NCBI GenBank assembly: GCA_907163345.1
Contig: CAJQUN010000024.1
Location: forward strand, 2,170,001-2,234,000
DNA: 64,000 nt
Source: Haberlea rhodopensis
Taxonomy: Eukaryota > Streptophyta > Magnoliopsida > Lamiales > Gesneriaceae
Direction of reading: 5' to 3'
Shown: positions 22,773-34,206 of the stretch, piece by piece
Layout: each line of letters starts with the position of its first letter
Numbering within the stretch: the first letter of the stretch is position 1
Notes under the pieces: model-generated
Told to the model about the DNA's origin: nothing
The model's input: the letters and a program-made list of their open reading frames with translations, nothing else
Databases searched by the model: none
Translations under genes and position numbers: made by a program

Positions 22773-22914
22773 GAGCGATGGGGTACATCCGCTATGTGTA
22801 GCGACGGGTATCATCCGCTGAGCGATGGGGTACATCCGCTATGTGTAGCGATGGGTATCATCCGCTGAATAAGGGATACATCCGCTATCAAGGCGTAGCG
22901 ATGGGTATCATAAG
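22773..22914. repeat. 47-bp tandem repeat inside the solo LTR, about three copies
   Basis: Unit begins GAGCGATGGGGTACATCCGC and includes GTAGCGACGGGTATCATCCG. Copies start at 22773 and 22820, and a third, degenerate one begins near 22867. Each unit itself contains two related halves (GCGATGGG-TACATCCGC and GCGA-GGGTATCATCCGC). Confidence 0.9.
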
Positions 22915-23839
22915 ATGAGTTATGTCGAGCGAGGGGGCCAATTGTGCCGCTGTCATAATAGTACCCGGACAGTCCCATTTCTAATTAACATGGATTGTTG
23001 GGAGCTCTCATACGAAGTACGATGTTATTCATTCATGTCTTGAACTAATGATCATATACGTAATTATGACACAGGGACAACCAAGGAAGGATAGTACTAT
23101 TAAACAGGAAGTATATGTTATCAATTATTCCCATGCATTATTTATATGCCTTTATCTCATGATGTACATGCTCACGATGGGTTGTTCCTGTAGGTACACT
23201 TTTGGATCGAGACTAAGGGCCGGGTTGAGATGGTGAGCTGAGGAACATAAGAAGATAGATACAGGATTTTGTTAGCATTAACATTCTTTTTGGGGAATGT
23301 AATTAACTAAGCATTGAAGTTTCATTTTGGCCTGTAATTACCTTGAGCTCACATAACAACCAGTACTCTAAGAATGTCTCTAATGCATGTTTAGTTCATA
23401 ATACGTTATTAAACTGATGTTAAGGTAGGTAGACCCTACAATTCAACTCATCTTTCGTGGCATCATACCATAAACTTGATTCTTTACAACTCATGGCTTG
23501 CGAAAACGTTTCAGGATCATTTTGGGCTCCAATATTATAGTCCACTTCTTGCAAATACACAACATAATCCTTACTCTAGCAGATCTTCTTAATGTTGTAT
23601 CAACATTTTCCGGAGGATCATGTTGTTCAACCGGATGTTCAATAATTCCTGGCACTTTTTGAACATCTTGATCTATTGGAATATTATCAGCAACTTGTGG
23701 AACTTCAATCATTGGTTGTCCAACACCCGTTTGACCTTGAGGAGTATTGCGAATGATAACCAATCAATCACTTGAAGTGGAAGTTTGAGCATCAATATGA
23801 TTCTTTTCAGAACCAATGTCTTGTAATCGATCGCTCCCA

Positions 23840-24662
23840 CTAATCAAGTCATTCTCAAGAAACTTTGCATTTCTTGATTCCACAATCTTAGTACTATGAG
23901 CTGGACAATAGATTTATAACCTTTAGACCTTTCGGCATATCCAATGAAATACCCGCTAATGGTCCTTGGGTCTAGTTTCTTTTCTTGTAAACTCGATTTC
24001 CAATCTTTGAATAATTCAAATGGTGTCTTTGGGACAGCCTTAGTTGGAACTCGGTTTAATATACACTGTTGTTTTAAGAGCATCAGTCCACAAGGATTCA
24101 GGAAGCTTGGAGTTACTTCGCATACTCTTCACCATGTCCATTAAAGTTGGGTTTCTTCTTTCTGTTACACCATTTTGATCCGGAGAACCAGGCATTGTGT
24201 AATGGGCAACTATCCCATGTTCTTGAAGAAACTTCACAAATGGACCAGGTGCTTGTCCATCCTCAGTGTATCTACCATAATATTCTCCACCTCTATCTGT
24301 CCTCACGATTTTAATTTGCTTTTCGCATTGTTTCTCTACTTTGGCCTTAAAAACTTTAAAGGCGTCTGGTGCTTCGTTCTTGTTATGAAGCAAGTAGGTA
24401 TAATATATCATGAATAATCATCAACGAAAGAGATGAAGTATCTCGGACCATGCGAGTCCGTTACTGGACTACAAATATCTGAATGTATGATCTCTAATAT
24501 GTTCGTACTCCTCTTAGCACCTTTCTTGGACTTGTTGATCTTCTTTCCTTTAATGCATTCCACACAAGTACTGAAATCAGTAAAATCCAAAGTACTAAGT
24601 ACTCCATCATTCACTAATATCTTAATTCTATCTATGGAGATATGTCCAATCTCCCGTGCCAC
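23840..24662 (-). pseudogene. Family B copia integrase (minus copy)
   Basis: Two overlapping open pieces, 24408-24662 and 24040-24411, cover the zinc-binding region (GHISIDR, C-x2-C at CVECIKGK) and the catalytic core. Core landmarks are HSDICSPV, then VRTDRGGEYYGRY, then PGSPDQNGVTERRN, the usual D, D and E positions of a copia integrase. A third piece continues at 23844-24083. A frame change separates the pieces, so the enzyme is not made whole. The first codons abut the Sirevirus-like insertion at 24691. Confidence 0.8.
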
Positions 24663-24690
24663 ATAGAGAAATCTTTATTTATAACACATC

Positions 24691-25873
24691 TGTTAGTCCC
24701 GGATCTTATCGATGAGATTTTAAAGATGACAAAACAAATCAGACCGGATCGAGAGAAATCAGACTGACCAGAACGATCGCCCAAAACAGATCAAGCTGTT
24801 AAGATGACAAAGCATATCAGACCGGATCGAGGGTAATCAGACTGACCAGATCGATAGCTCAACAACAGAACAGCTGATAAGTCACATTACTTATCAGACC
24901 GGATCGATGAATATCAGACTGACTCAACCGTGGCTTCAGATCGATCTCTATCTTTATCAGATCAGAACAGCTTAGGATACATACAGAATGGCTCCTCAGT
25001 CCGAATCATTAACGGTTATTTATTGTAGCATTTAATGTTGTAATTAATGCTACAAAGGACCAAAGACTGAAGATTGCCATAATAGGTAAGAAGACAAAGA
25101 GTAGCTTACCTGACAGTCGCCGAAAGTATGAACCAGAACGGCAAGTTTCCTGAAGAAGAAGACTGAAGCCTACTCAGTGTTTAAGCAGAGTCAAAGTTGC
25201 ACATTGAAGGAAATAATGTCGTTGGTACATTCAACTATAAAAGGATGCAACAAAAGGAACTTACAGAAGCTGACAACCGACATTCGCTGATCAATTGAAA
25301 AACAAGAAAGCAAAAACAGCACAAGCTTACAAGTTCAGAAGCTCTCAAGCTGAAATCATTCTTAAGCACGTTTACTTTGTAACATTTGATCATTTAGGAT
25401 CATTGTGCGCATCTTGTGTTTTCTGTGTTGAAAATAGAAGTGAGAAACATATTGTAACTGTCAGACAGAGTGTGTCTGAGCAGATTGAGTGACTAGGAGT
25501 TTCAGATTGGTAGTGAGGTAAATCCAGTCTGAATTGGGTTTGTACAACAGGATTGTATAAATCAAAGTCTTCTAGTATAATCCTTCCTTAATTGGAAGAA
25601 GGGGAGACGTAGAAGGATTACACCACCTTCGAACTTCCAGAAACATATCCTGTGTATCTTATTTCTGCACTCGTTCTTTCTCACTAGCCATCGAGCCGTT
25701 CTTACATACAAGAACAGACCGTTCCGCACTTATATTTTCAGTGGTCTGTTTTGTACAAGAATTGATTAAGAAACAGATTTCTTTCACTAATCCGAAAGAA
25801 ATCACGAAGGATTAATTTTTAGTAGGAGTGTTCATTCACCCCCCCCTCTAAACACTCCAGACCGATCCTAACA
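24691..25873 (+). repeat. 5' LTR of the Sirevirus-like element
   Basis: 1183 bp, TGTTAGTCCC...GATCCTAACA. By eye it differs from the 3' LTR by two substitutions (near 25015 and 25237) and by two extra C in the C-tract near 25840. It contains three tandem units of about 77 bp centred on CAGACCGGATCGA (motif starts near 24740, 24818 and 24895). A probable TATA box, CTATAAAAGGATG, lies near 25232-25242; the 3' LTR has one of the two substitutions here (CTATAAATGG). Confidence 0.95.
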
Positions 25874-25920
25874 AGTGGTATCAGAGCAGGTCATCTTAAT
25901 CAGCTAAATCACTCGAGTTG

Positions 25921-27582
25921 ATGGCATCATTCAACAAAATCCCTATGTTCTCAAAAGAAGACTATGATGACTGGAGAATCAGAATGCAAGCTCACCTGGC
26001 AGCTCAGGATGACGACATGTGGTTCGTCATCACTGATGGACCAATGAAGATCCAAAAAATAAATACAGCAGTCGCCATTACCGGTGGAGAACCACAAATG
26101 GTAGAAAAGGACAGATCCCTCTGGACGAATGAGGAAAGAAAGAAAGCAAATCTCGATAATGTGGCCAAAGACATCTTGTTCAAGACTTTGGACAAGAACA
26201 TGTTCAGCAAAATCAAAATGTGCTCTACTGCCAAAGAAATTTGGGAGAAGATAGCACAGCTATGTGAAGGCAACGACCAGACCAAAGAAAACAAGTTAAC
26301 TGTTGCTCTTCAAAGATTTGAGAGCATAAAGATGAAAAGTGGAGAAACTCTAAATGAGTTTGATGAAAGAGTCACCGGCATCATAAATGAACTGAATGGT
26401 CTGGGGAAGGAATATTCTAACAGAGAGATCGCTCTGAAAGTGATGAGAGCTCTGCCAAAGGAATGGGATGTTAAGACCATTGCCATGAGGGAATCAAAAG
26501 ATCTTAACAAGGTTGAAATTCATGATCTGTTTGCAGATCTTAAGGCCTATGAGTTTGAACTGATAAGCAGAGGTGAAGCAGAGCCATTCATCTCTCAACC
26601 AAACAAGGCCCTGGCAGCCATTCCAGACCAGATCGCTTCATCATCAGACCGATCTGCTGAACAGATAAGTAACGATGCTATGTCATTATTTATCAAGAAA
26701 TTCGGTAAATTTATGTCTAAGAATAAGAGGAACTTCAAACCCTCTCATCGTTATAAATCAAGAAAAGATGATACTGTTAATGATCAGGCTTGCTACAATT
26801 GTGGTAAGACCTGACACTTTATTGCAGATTGCACCAGATCGAAGAAAGAAGAACGGAAAGAGAAGCATCGTGATGATAGAAAGAAGAAGCACTACAAAGA
26901 CCGCAAGAATCATGGAAAATCCCAAAAAGTCCTAGTAGCTGAAGAAGGAAACAGCAAATAGGCTCAGACAGACTCAGACTCGGAAAGTTCTGAATACTCT
27001 TCCAGCGAAAGCGAAGAAGATATTCAATGTCTTATGGCAGACGAAGAGATGAGTCAGACAGACGAGGTATATGATATTAACTCAAATGAATTTACACGAG
27101 AAGAGCTCATGTCCGCACTGCAAGACATGGCTAATGATTATAGAATCTTAGCTGAATCATTTGAGAAGAATAAAGTTAAAATCAGTGATCAAATGGATGA
27201 GCACAACAAACCAAGCTGCTCTGAGCAGGGTGAGTGCAAAAATCTCCAGATCGAGCTGAATAAGCTGAAAATCTCTTATGATCAGCTCAATGAAGAAAAT
27301 AAGAGAATTAGCACACAAAATGCTAAGCTCTCACATATATTCAAAACATGGACAAAATCTAGAACATCCTTGGAAGAATTACAAGAGGTTCAAAGAAACG
27401 TCGGTGATTTCACCGGCATAGGCTTTGACACCAAAGAATGCACCAAGGATGAATCTGAGCTGTTGCTGGTAAAGAGTCAAGTCAAACAAATGACATTTGT
27501 TAAATCCAGCACAGTATATGAAACTGAAGCACCTAAGATTCAAACAGGAGTCTCTTACGTGAATCAAAATCTGAGAAAATGA
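25921..27582 (+). pseudogene. Sirevirus-like gag, with nonsense codons
   Basis: Starts MASFNKIPMFSKEDYDDW near 25921, the usual opening of copia gag of this lineage. The capsid domain spans about residues 1-220, followed by a CCHC zinc knuckle beginning CYNCGKT near 26791. A TGA at 26812-26814 falls inside the knuckle. A TAG at 26959-26961 interrupts the acidic region that follows (SDSESSEYSSSESEED). A coiled-coil-like C-terminal part runs at 27034-27582 (LQIELNKLKISYDQLNEEN) and ends at a TGA at 27580-27582, with related sequence continuing beyond. Gag would form the particle that packages element RNA; this copy cannot make the whole protein. Confidence 0.88.
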
Positions 27583-28919
27583 ATTGGTTATGTTGACCAA
27601 GCCAAAGAAAAGGCATAAGCAAGATTTGCGTCTATCAGACCAAATCCAAAGGTGCAAGATCGAAGGCAAGGAAGACAATACAATTACTATAACTCAAAAC
27701 CGATTCAACGAAGATATAGACTACCTTATGAAAATCAAAGGTTTTCACAGCGCACACATTATCACACACAACATCGAAACAGACCAGCACACAGCACACC
27801 CTACACACACAAGCCATTGAAGCTGATACAGGTGTGGGTTCCCAAAGGGCTAATCCGTTCTGGACCCAAATATGATTGGGTACCAACAATAATTATTTTT
27901 GATGACAGGTACCGAAGAAACTCGCATCAGACTGGTATTTGGAAAGTGGGTGTTCCCGTCACATGACTGGAAACATCGAGCTGCTGTCTGAAGTGACAGA
28001 ATGTATTGGACCTAAAATCATCTTCGGAGATAACTCAAAGGGTAAGACCGTGGGCAAGGGTAAGATTGTCCATGGTAACATCATTATCAATGATGTGCTG
28101 TTAGTTGAAAATCTGTGCTATAATCTGATCAGCATAAGTCAACTCTGTAATAATGGTTATGCTGTAGAATTTCACAAACACACTTGCACTGTTAAATCAT
28201 CGGACGGTATAACCATGCTCGTAGGAATCAGGAACGGAAATACATATAAGATTAACTGGAATCATGCTCAACCTGATAATCCTACTTGCTTCATCGCTAA
28301 CAATGATAATAAACATTGGCTGTGGCATAAGCGTTTGAATCATATAAACTTTAAGACCATTTCCAGCCTGTGTAAACATGATCTAGTTATCGGTCTGCCC
28401 AAGATCGATTTTGCTAAGGATAAGATCTGCGAAGCTTGCCAAATGGGCAAACAGATCAGATCATCCTTCAAGAACAAGAATGCCAAATCCTCCTCCCGAT
28501 GTTTAGAATTACTGCATATGGACTTGTTTGGTCCTATACCAATAACAAGTTTAGGGGGAATGCGGTATACTCTTGTTGTTATTGATGATTACTCACGCTT
28601 TACATGGACTATATTTTTGAGCAGTAAAGATCAGACCGGTCCGAAGTTGATCAAGCTGCTGAAACGAACTCAGAACGAGAAATCATCCAGTATAGACAGG
28701 ATTCGTAGTGACAAAGGCACTGAGTTTTCAAATCAGAATCTTGAATCATTTCTAGAAGATCATGGAATCAAGCATGAGTTTTCAGCCGCTCGAACTCCTC
28801 AACAGAACGGAGTTGCAGAACGAAGAAACAGAACGCTCAAGGAAGCAGCAAGAACAATGCTTGCTGATTCTGGCATTTCGCAAAAGTTCTGGGCAGAAGC
28901 TGTAAACACTGCTTGCTAA
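27583..28919 (+). pseudogene. Sirevirus-like protease and integrase
   Basis: A frame change near 27900-27940 precedes the protease active site, here written as LESGCSRHMTG instead of the usual D-S-G form, with Glu in place of the catalytic Asp. Integrase follows: pre-integrase zinc region (HLWHKRLNHINF type, with C-EAC-QMGK near 28430), then LELLHMDLFGP, IRSDKGTEF and FSAARTPQQNGVAERRN, giving the D, D, E positions. A TAA at 28917-28919 ends the frame within integrase. Another frame change lies near 29085 before the GYSS motif. The Glu in the protease would be expected to abolish activity. Confidence 0.85.
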
Positions 28920-28965
28920 ACTCAAAATCGGTCTATGATTAACAAGAAGCTGAATCTCACCCCTT

Positions 28966-31089
28966 ATGAAATATGGACTGGTAACAGACCGTCTATTTCT
29001 CACCTTCATGTGTTTGGCTGCAAATGCTTCGTTCATAACAATGGTAAGAATCATCTTACAGCATTTGAAGCTAAGTCAGATAATTGAATTATTTTTAGGA
29101 TATTCATCAACTAGCAAAGCTTATCGAATTTTCAATAATCGAACCTTAACTGTAGAAGAATCTGTTCATGTAGTTTTTGATGAATCATTATGTGTTGAGG
29201 GCAACAAAGATTCAATTCAAAATCAGATGGAAAATATCCATCTCGAAGCTAACAGTGATGATGAGATTGTAGCTAACAGGTCAAGAGACAATCCACCAGA
29301 ACCAGAAGTACCAGACAGACCGGATCAAGCCATTGAAGCTTCCCCAGATCGAGCTGATCCGGATGTTCCTCACTCAAATGTTAAAGCAGATGCTGATCAT
29401 GCTGATACCGTTCATCCGACCGTACCAGACAATCCAGAGTCAAGCTATCGATGGACTAAGAAGCATCCACCTAATCTAGTGATTGGTAGTCCCTCTACAC
29501 CGATCAGAACCAGAGGACAGATGATGGATGAGTTCACTCATGCTGCCTTCATCTCAACCCTGGAACCCAAGAAGATCGATGAAGCGTTGACTGACTTCAA
29601 TTGGATTAAAGCAATGCAAGAAGAGCTTAATCAATTCGAACAAAATCAAGTTTGGAGTCTGACCCCCAGACCAAGCGATCTGCCTGTTATTGGAACCAGA
29701 TGGGTCTTCAGAAATAAGCTAGACGCAGATGGAACTGTGGTTAGAAACAAAGCCAGACTGGTGGCACAGGGATTCAGACAAGAAGAAGGAATCGACTTCG
29801 ATGAATCATTTGCACCAGTCGCCAGACTTGAAGCTATCCGAATATTTCTTGCATATGCTGCTTTTAAAGACTTCAAAGTATATCAGATGGACGTCAAAAG
29901 CGCCTTTCTTAATGGAAAGCTTCAGGAAGAAGTCTACATTGAGCAACCACATGGATTTCAGAACCATTTGTATCCTAATCATGTATATCTACTGAATAAA
30001 GCAGTGTATGGTCTGAAACAAGCTCCAAGAGCCTGGTATGACACTCTATCTCAATTTCTGCTGAACCATGATTTCCAGATCGGCTCAGTAGATAAAACTC
30101 TATTTAAATTTATTAAGGGGGAACATACCCTATTAGTTCAGATTTATGTTGATGACATAATCTTTGGGTCAACTAACCCCAAATTGTGCGAGAAATTCTC
30201 TAAGCTAATGCAGGGACAGTTTGAGATGAGCATGATGGGAGAACTTTCATTCTTTTTGGGTCTCCAAGTAAAACAGCTCAGCAATGGCATATTCATCAAT
30301 CAGACCAAGTATACCAAAGAGCTCCTTAAGAGATTTGGAATGGAAACATGCTCAACTGCATCAACTCCTATGAGTCCCACAATCAAGTTAGACAAAGATG
30401 AAGGGGGAACAGCAGTTGAAGTAACCATGTATAGAGGACTAATCGGATCGCTATTGTATCTTACAGCGAGCCGGCCTGATATTATGTTTTCAGTCTGTAT
30501 GTGCGCCAGATTTCAGTCAGAACCAAAGCAATCACATTTTATTGCTGCCAAGCGTATTCTGAAATACTTAAAAGGATCTCAGAACGTTGGTCTTTGGTAC
30601 TCCAAAGATTCAAACTTCAGCCTGATCGGATATTCAGACGCAGACTACGCTGGTTGTAAGATTGATCGTAAAAGCACCAGTGGAACATGTCAATTTCTAG
30701 GTGAAAGATTGATCTCTTGGTTCAGTAAAAAGCAGACATCGATTGCCACGTCCACAGCTGAAGCAGAATATCTAGCTGCTGGAAGCTGTTGCGCTCAAAT
30801 GCTCTGGATTCAACACCAGCTCAAAGACTATGGCATCCAAGCTGTTGACTCTCCTATATTCTGCGACAACACAAGTGCAATCGCTATAACGTATAATCCA
30901 GTTTTGCACTCTCGAACAAAGCACATTGATATACGTCATCACTTTATTCGGGATCATGTTGGCAAAAAGGAAATTCGGATCGAGCACATCTCCACAGAGC
31001 AGCAAGCAGCAGACATCTTCACCAAACCGCTCCCAGAGGCTAAGTTTAATTATTTTCGTCAAATTCTTGGATTAATTGACTTATCTTAA
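28966..31089 (+). pseudogene. Sirevirus-like integrase end, reverse transcriptase and RNase H
   Basis: The frame is open from 28966 to the natural stop at 31087-31089. The true protein frame is entered at about 29085 (LFLGYSSTSKAYR), so earlier codons are an artefact. A variable acidic spacer spans about 29200-29500 and is followed by RT: WVFRNKLDADG, KARLVAQGF, MDVKSAFLNG, AVYGLKQAPRAWY and the catalytic YVDDIIFGS near 30147. RNase H has the YSDADYAG motif near 30632 and TSTAEAEYLAA near 30750, with the final DIFTKPLPEAKF signature. RT and RNase H domains look intact, but they cannot be made as part of a full polyprotein in this copy. Confidence 0.9.
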
Positions 31090-31473
31090 TAGTTTAGCTA
31101 TGTTTTCTTTCGCGTTTAAAGATTCTTGTTACCACAGATTGATAATACAATGTTCAGAAAGACACAGACCGGTCCGAACTTTCAGACCGATCTATGTCAA
31201 TCTGATGTTATCCCATAATCTGTTTGGACAATACATTTTTTTTGCACAAAAACAGCCCGGACTGATCGCATTTTAACCGCCTTAACTATATGTTATCCTG
31301 ACCATTTATTTTTGAATTTCTTTTCATCAGTCATCGAGATAAAGACACGTGTCTTCTCTCTCATATTTAGCGGGCTGAACATCTCATTTTATTTCACTTT
31401 TTACATATTACCGCTATTTGTTTTCTTACTCTTTCACTCTCCTTCACCCTTGCACCCTTTTACTTTCTATCAA

Positions 31474-33543
31474 ATGGCTACCATTACTCACAACTCTCTC
31501 TCCGTTGAGTTTAATGAAATCTACAGGACAGAAGATGCAGAGATGGTATCCATCTTCAGAGCTTTGGAATCTTCTGGTCTGAGAAACTTTCTGGAATGCG
31601 GCATCGTTGTTTATGAATCAGAAATCCGCGAACTATTCGCCAATGCCGTCTCCCAGAAGACATCAATATCTACTACCATCAAGGGCACAACTTTTGAGAT
31701 CTCGCCGTTGACGCTGGCCAAAACCTTTGGTCTCCCCAATTCCGGACTGACGGAATTTGGACAGATTCCTCAGGCATCACTCTCAGATCTTCAAAAGAAG
31801 ATATCTATTCTTGGCTCCCGCCTGCAACCATCGTTCAAGAAGAAGGAAATGCACTTTCATTTCCAGGTGCTATGCGAGATAGTGGGCAAGCCTCTGTTGG
31901 GGAAAGCAGGAAGTTTTGACGCAGTGACCGCAGAGAAGTTCAGAGCTATGGCGGCTATCGTATCCGGACAGAAGATGAACTGGTCCGTGATTCTGTTTGG
32001 AGTTCTGATGGAAACAGTGATTGCCTCGAAACAAGCTGTCTGCTTTGCTGTTCCCCTCAGTAAACTACTGGAGTCCTTGGAAATCGAGCTGGGAAAGCAG
32101 TCCGTTCTCAGCCCCTTCAAGATTTTAAACTCCAAAGGACTTGCTTTGCTGAAGTCCAAGAGTGCTCCGCCCACTCCCGCTACTCTGGCTGCTGTCAAGA
32201 TTGAGAAGGGCGAAGAACAGGCTGCTGCGCGCAAACCTCGCGTTAAGCGCAAACTGACCATCCAGACTGATTTGGAAGAAACTCAGTCTGCTCCCTCGCC
32301 ACCAACAAAGCCATCTCCCAAAAAGCCAAGAACCCAGATTACCAAGCCCAGCAAGCCTTTACCCCTGAGAGCATTACCCATATTGCCTCCACCTACAGCC
32401 ACCCCTGCACCACAACCTTCCATCCAACCTTCACAGGCTCCAACTCTTGCACCCAAAGTCACTATCCGAGTCCCCTCTGCCTCTCCCACGGTCAAAGGAA
32501 TAGTTATCACTGAGTTGGGTGATTATACCCAATCAGGGATCAAGTCTCCTTCCTCCACCGGCAAGGGAAAAGCCATTCTCTCCGAACCCCTCTCCTCTAA
32601 ACCAAAATCTGCAGCACAGACAGCCATCGACATCGCTATGGAGGATGTTGATGAGAGGCTGAAGGAACTCATCGTGGTCTTTGATGAATATGTCCAGTAC
32701 AGGACTATCAACCACATTGAGTTATTCTTCGGAAAGTTGAGCAGACTGAAGAAGATGGAAGAGGAAGTTCTGAAAGGCACAGAGACTGATGATGTTCGGC
32801 TTGCCGTGCAGCGCAAAGACCTATTTACGCCTATTCACAGATTCAGACTGGCCAATCTGCTTCTAGCTGCCAAGAAAAAGAACTTCGATCCGCTTGCTCC
32901 AACTGCCAGAGATGATGGGGCTGTAATTGCTCAATTAGAGATGGATGTTCATGCTCTTCACTTAGCTGTCTGTTTTCAACGACAGAAGCTTAGTATATCC
33001 ACTCCCACAACCAGCCCGGATCATCCCTCTGCAAGCAAGACTATGGCAGAACCCTTCATTGAGGTTATTCCTTCTGTTGTAGCAGATCAGACTGCAGAGC
33101 AAATACCAGATCAGACTGCAGAGCAAATACCAGATCAGACTGCAGAGCCACTACCAGACCAGACAGCGGAGCAGCCATTACCTAATGCTCCGTCTGTGCC
33201 CGATGATGAACCATTGAATGTGTTGTTGGACTCTCCAACAACCTCCATTCCTTTGGGGTCCTCAGCCTCCCGTACTCAAATCAGTCCAACAGTAGAACTG
33301 GCAACAGTTGGCGCTTCAGAATTCGTCAATCCGGATCTGGTGGTGTCCACCATTGTTGCAGCTCTCCAGACTGAGGAGCCTTCCAGACCTAGCACTCCTC
33401 CAGTCCAATCCGATGAAGATATGGCTTTCATTCACACTTTTTCTTCGGATCTGATCACCTTGATCCAGTCTGAGAGTCACCAAGCTGCTGTATCTTCACT
33501 TGTCCCGGTTGCTGAAGACGATGACCAGGCTTTGTCCTCATAA
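31474..33543 (+). CDS. Envelope-like/extra ORF of the Sirevirus-like element
   Basis: Long ORF between pol and the 3' LTR. I place its start at the ATG at 31474 (MATITHNSLSV); an upstream in-frame ATG at 31312 would add a hydrophobic leader of about 54 residues but lies in what looks like leader sequence. From 31474 the product is 689 aa. The first ~230 residues look globular. A long Pro/Thr/Ser/Lys-rich middle follows (about residues 230-380), and a short helix-rich part (about 385-500). Four copies of an 8-residue unit of the type DQTAEQIP lie near 33090-33170. Sireviruses are known for such an ORF, historically called env-like; its function is not established. Frame-compatible sequence continues past the TAA at 33541, so the natural stop is probably further downstream. 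Confidence 0.75.
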   Translation: MATITHNSLSVEFNEIYRTEDAEMVSIFRALESSGLRNFLECGIVVYESEIRELFANAVSQKTSISTTIKGTTFEISPLTLAKTFGLPNSGLTEFGQIPQASLSDLQKKISILGSRLQPSFKKKEMHFHFQVLCEIVGKPLLGKAGSFDAVTAEKFRAMAAIVSGQKMNWSVILFGVLMETVIASKQAVCFAVPLSKLLESLEIELGKQSVLSPFKILNSKGLALLKSKSAPPTPATLAAVKIEKGEEQAAARKPRVKRKLTIQTDLEETQSAPSPPTKPSPKKPRTQITKPSKPLPLRALPILPPPTATPAPQPSIQPSQAPTLAPKVTIRVPSASPTVKGIVITELGDYTQSGIKSPSSTGKGKAILSEPLSSKPKSAAQTAIDIAMEDVDERLKELIVVFDEYVQYRTINHIELFFGKLSRLKKMEEEVLKGTETDDVRLAVQRKDLFTPIHRFRLANLLLAAKKKNFDPLAPTARDDGAVIAQLEMDVHALHLAVCFQRQKLSISTPTTSPDHPSASKTMAEPFIEVIPSVVADQTAEQIPDQTAEQIPDQTAEPLPDQTAEQPLPNAPSVPDDEPLNVLLDSPTTSIPLGSSASRTQISPTVELATVGASEFVNPDLVVSTIVAALQTEEPSRPSTPPVQSDEDMAFIHTFSSDLITLIQSESHQAAVSSLVPVAEDDDQALSS

Positions 33544-34206
33544 GATCGCTCTCCCAGCCAACACTCTGATGCACCTCCATTTCTGGCAAGGACTCTTCAG
33601 CATCTCTCCGACAACTGCCTGTCTCTCTCTCAACGCGTTCTCGAAGTTCATCAAGGTCAGAGGCTTACAGCTTTGGACTTTGATTCTTTCAAAGAGAAGA
33701 TGACTGCCAGTATCGGAGCCTTCAGCGAGGCATAAACGATCTGTTTTCTCAACAAGCCTCTTACAAGAACAGTTTGAGAAAAGAGCAGATCGAGCTAGCC
33801 ACTGAAGTCAGAGCATCTGTTGCCAATTCCCTCCGCGCTCAAGACGTTCGTCTTGACGCTATCAGCGCGCAGCTTCGAGAGATTGTTGCTGACAAAAAGG
33901 GGGAAAAGAAGAAAGACTTCAGGCTGCCTCCGTCTCAGTCTTCTAGAAAATAATTTTTTTTCGGACTGTGTATTTAGGATTTTCTTGGTGATCAATAAAA
34001 TCATCTTTTGATTAAGTCTGCGTTCATTTATTTTGAACTTCAACATAAGGCTTAATAATAAAAGTTTAATCGATCCAACTCAATAATGTTCATTTATTTT
34101 GAACAAGAAGAAGTAATCGATCCGAAAGTTTTCGCTTCAGAGTTCTCTTCAGACTGATTAAAAAGACTTAGAAGCTAGGTTTTGTCATCATCAAAAAGGG
34201 GGAATT
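33544..34206 (+). pseudogene. Tail of the extra ORF and polypurine tract before the 3' LTR
   Basis: After the TAA at 33541 the sequence remains codon-like (for example LSQRVLEVHQGQRLTALDF near 33620-33680) until a TAA near 33733. Further coiled-coil-like sequence in another frame ends in a Lys-rich stretch near 33900. This suggests the extra ORF once extended to about 33950. The last ~15 bases before the LTR are the polypurine tract used to prime plus-strand DNA synthesis. Confidence 0.65.

Larger units (their letters stand above)
21471..23440. mobile_element. Solo LTR, probably Ty3/gypsy, 1970 bp
   Basis: Starts TGTAATGCCCCGAAATTA and ends GTAGACCCTACA, so the termini show the TG...CA rule with a TGTA/TACA inverted repeat. 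It is flanked on both sides by ATTCA (21466-21470 and 23441-23445), a perfect 5-bp target duplication. No gag or pol lies inside, so it is a single LTR left by LTR-LTR recombination. It sits in the RT-integrase spacer of the minus family B element. The large size suggests a gypsy chromovirus (Tekay/Del-like), which is inference. Confidence 0.85.

Noticed and set aside
25295..25492. Identical 65-codon ORFs at 25295-25492 and 34811-35008
   Set aside because: They are the same part of the two LTRs; LTR identity explains them.
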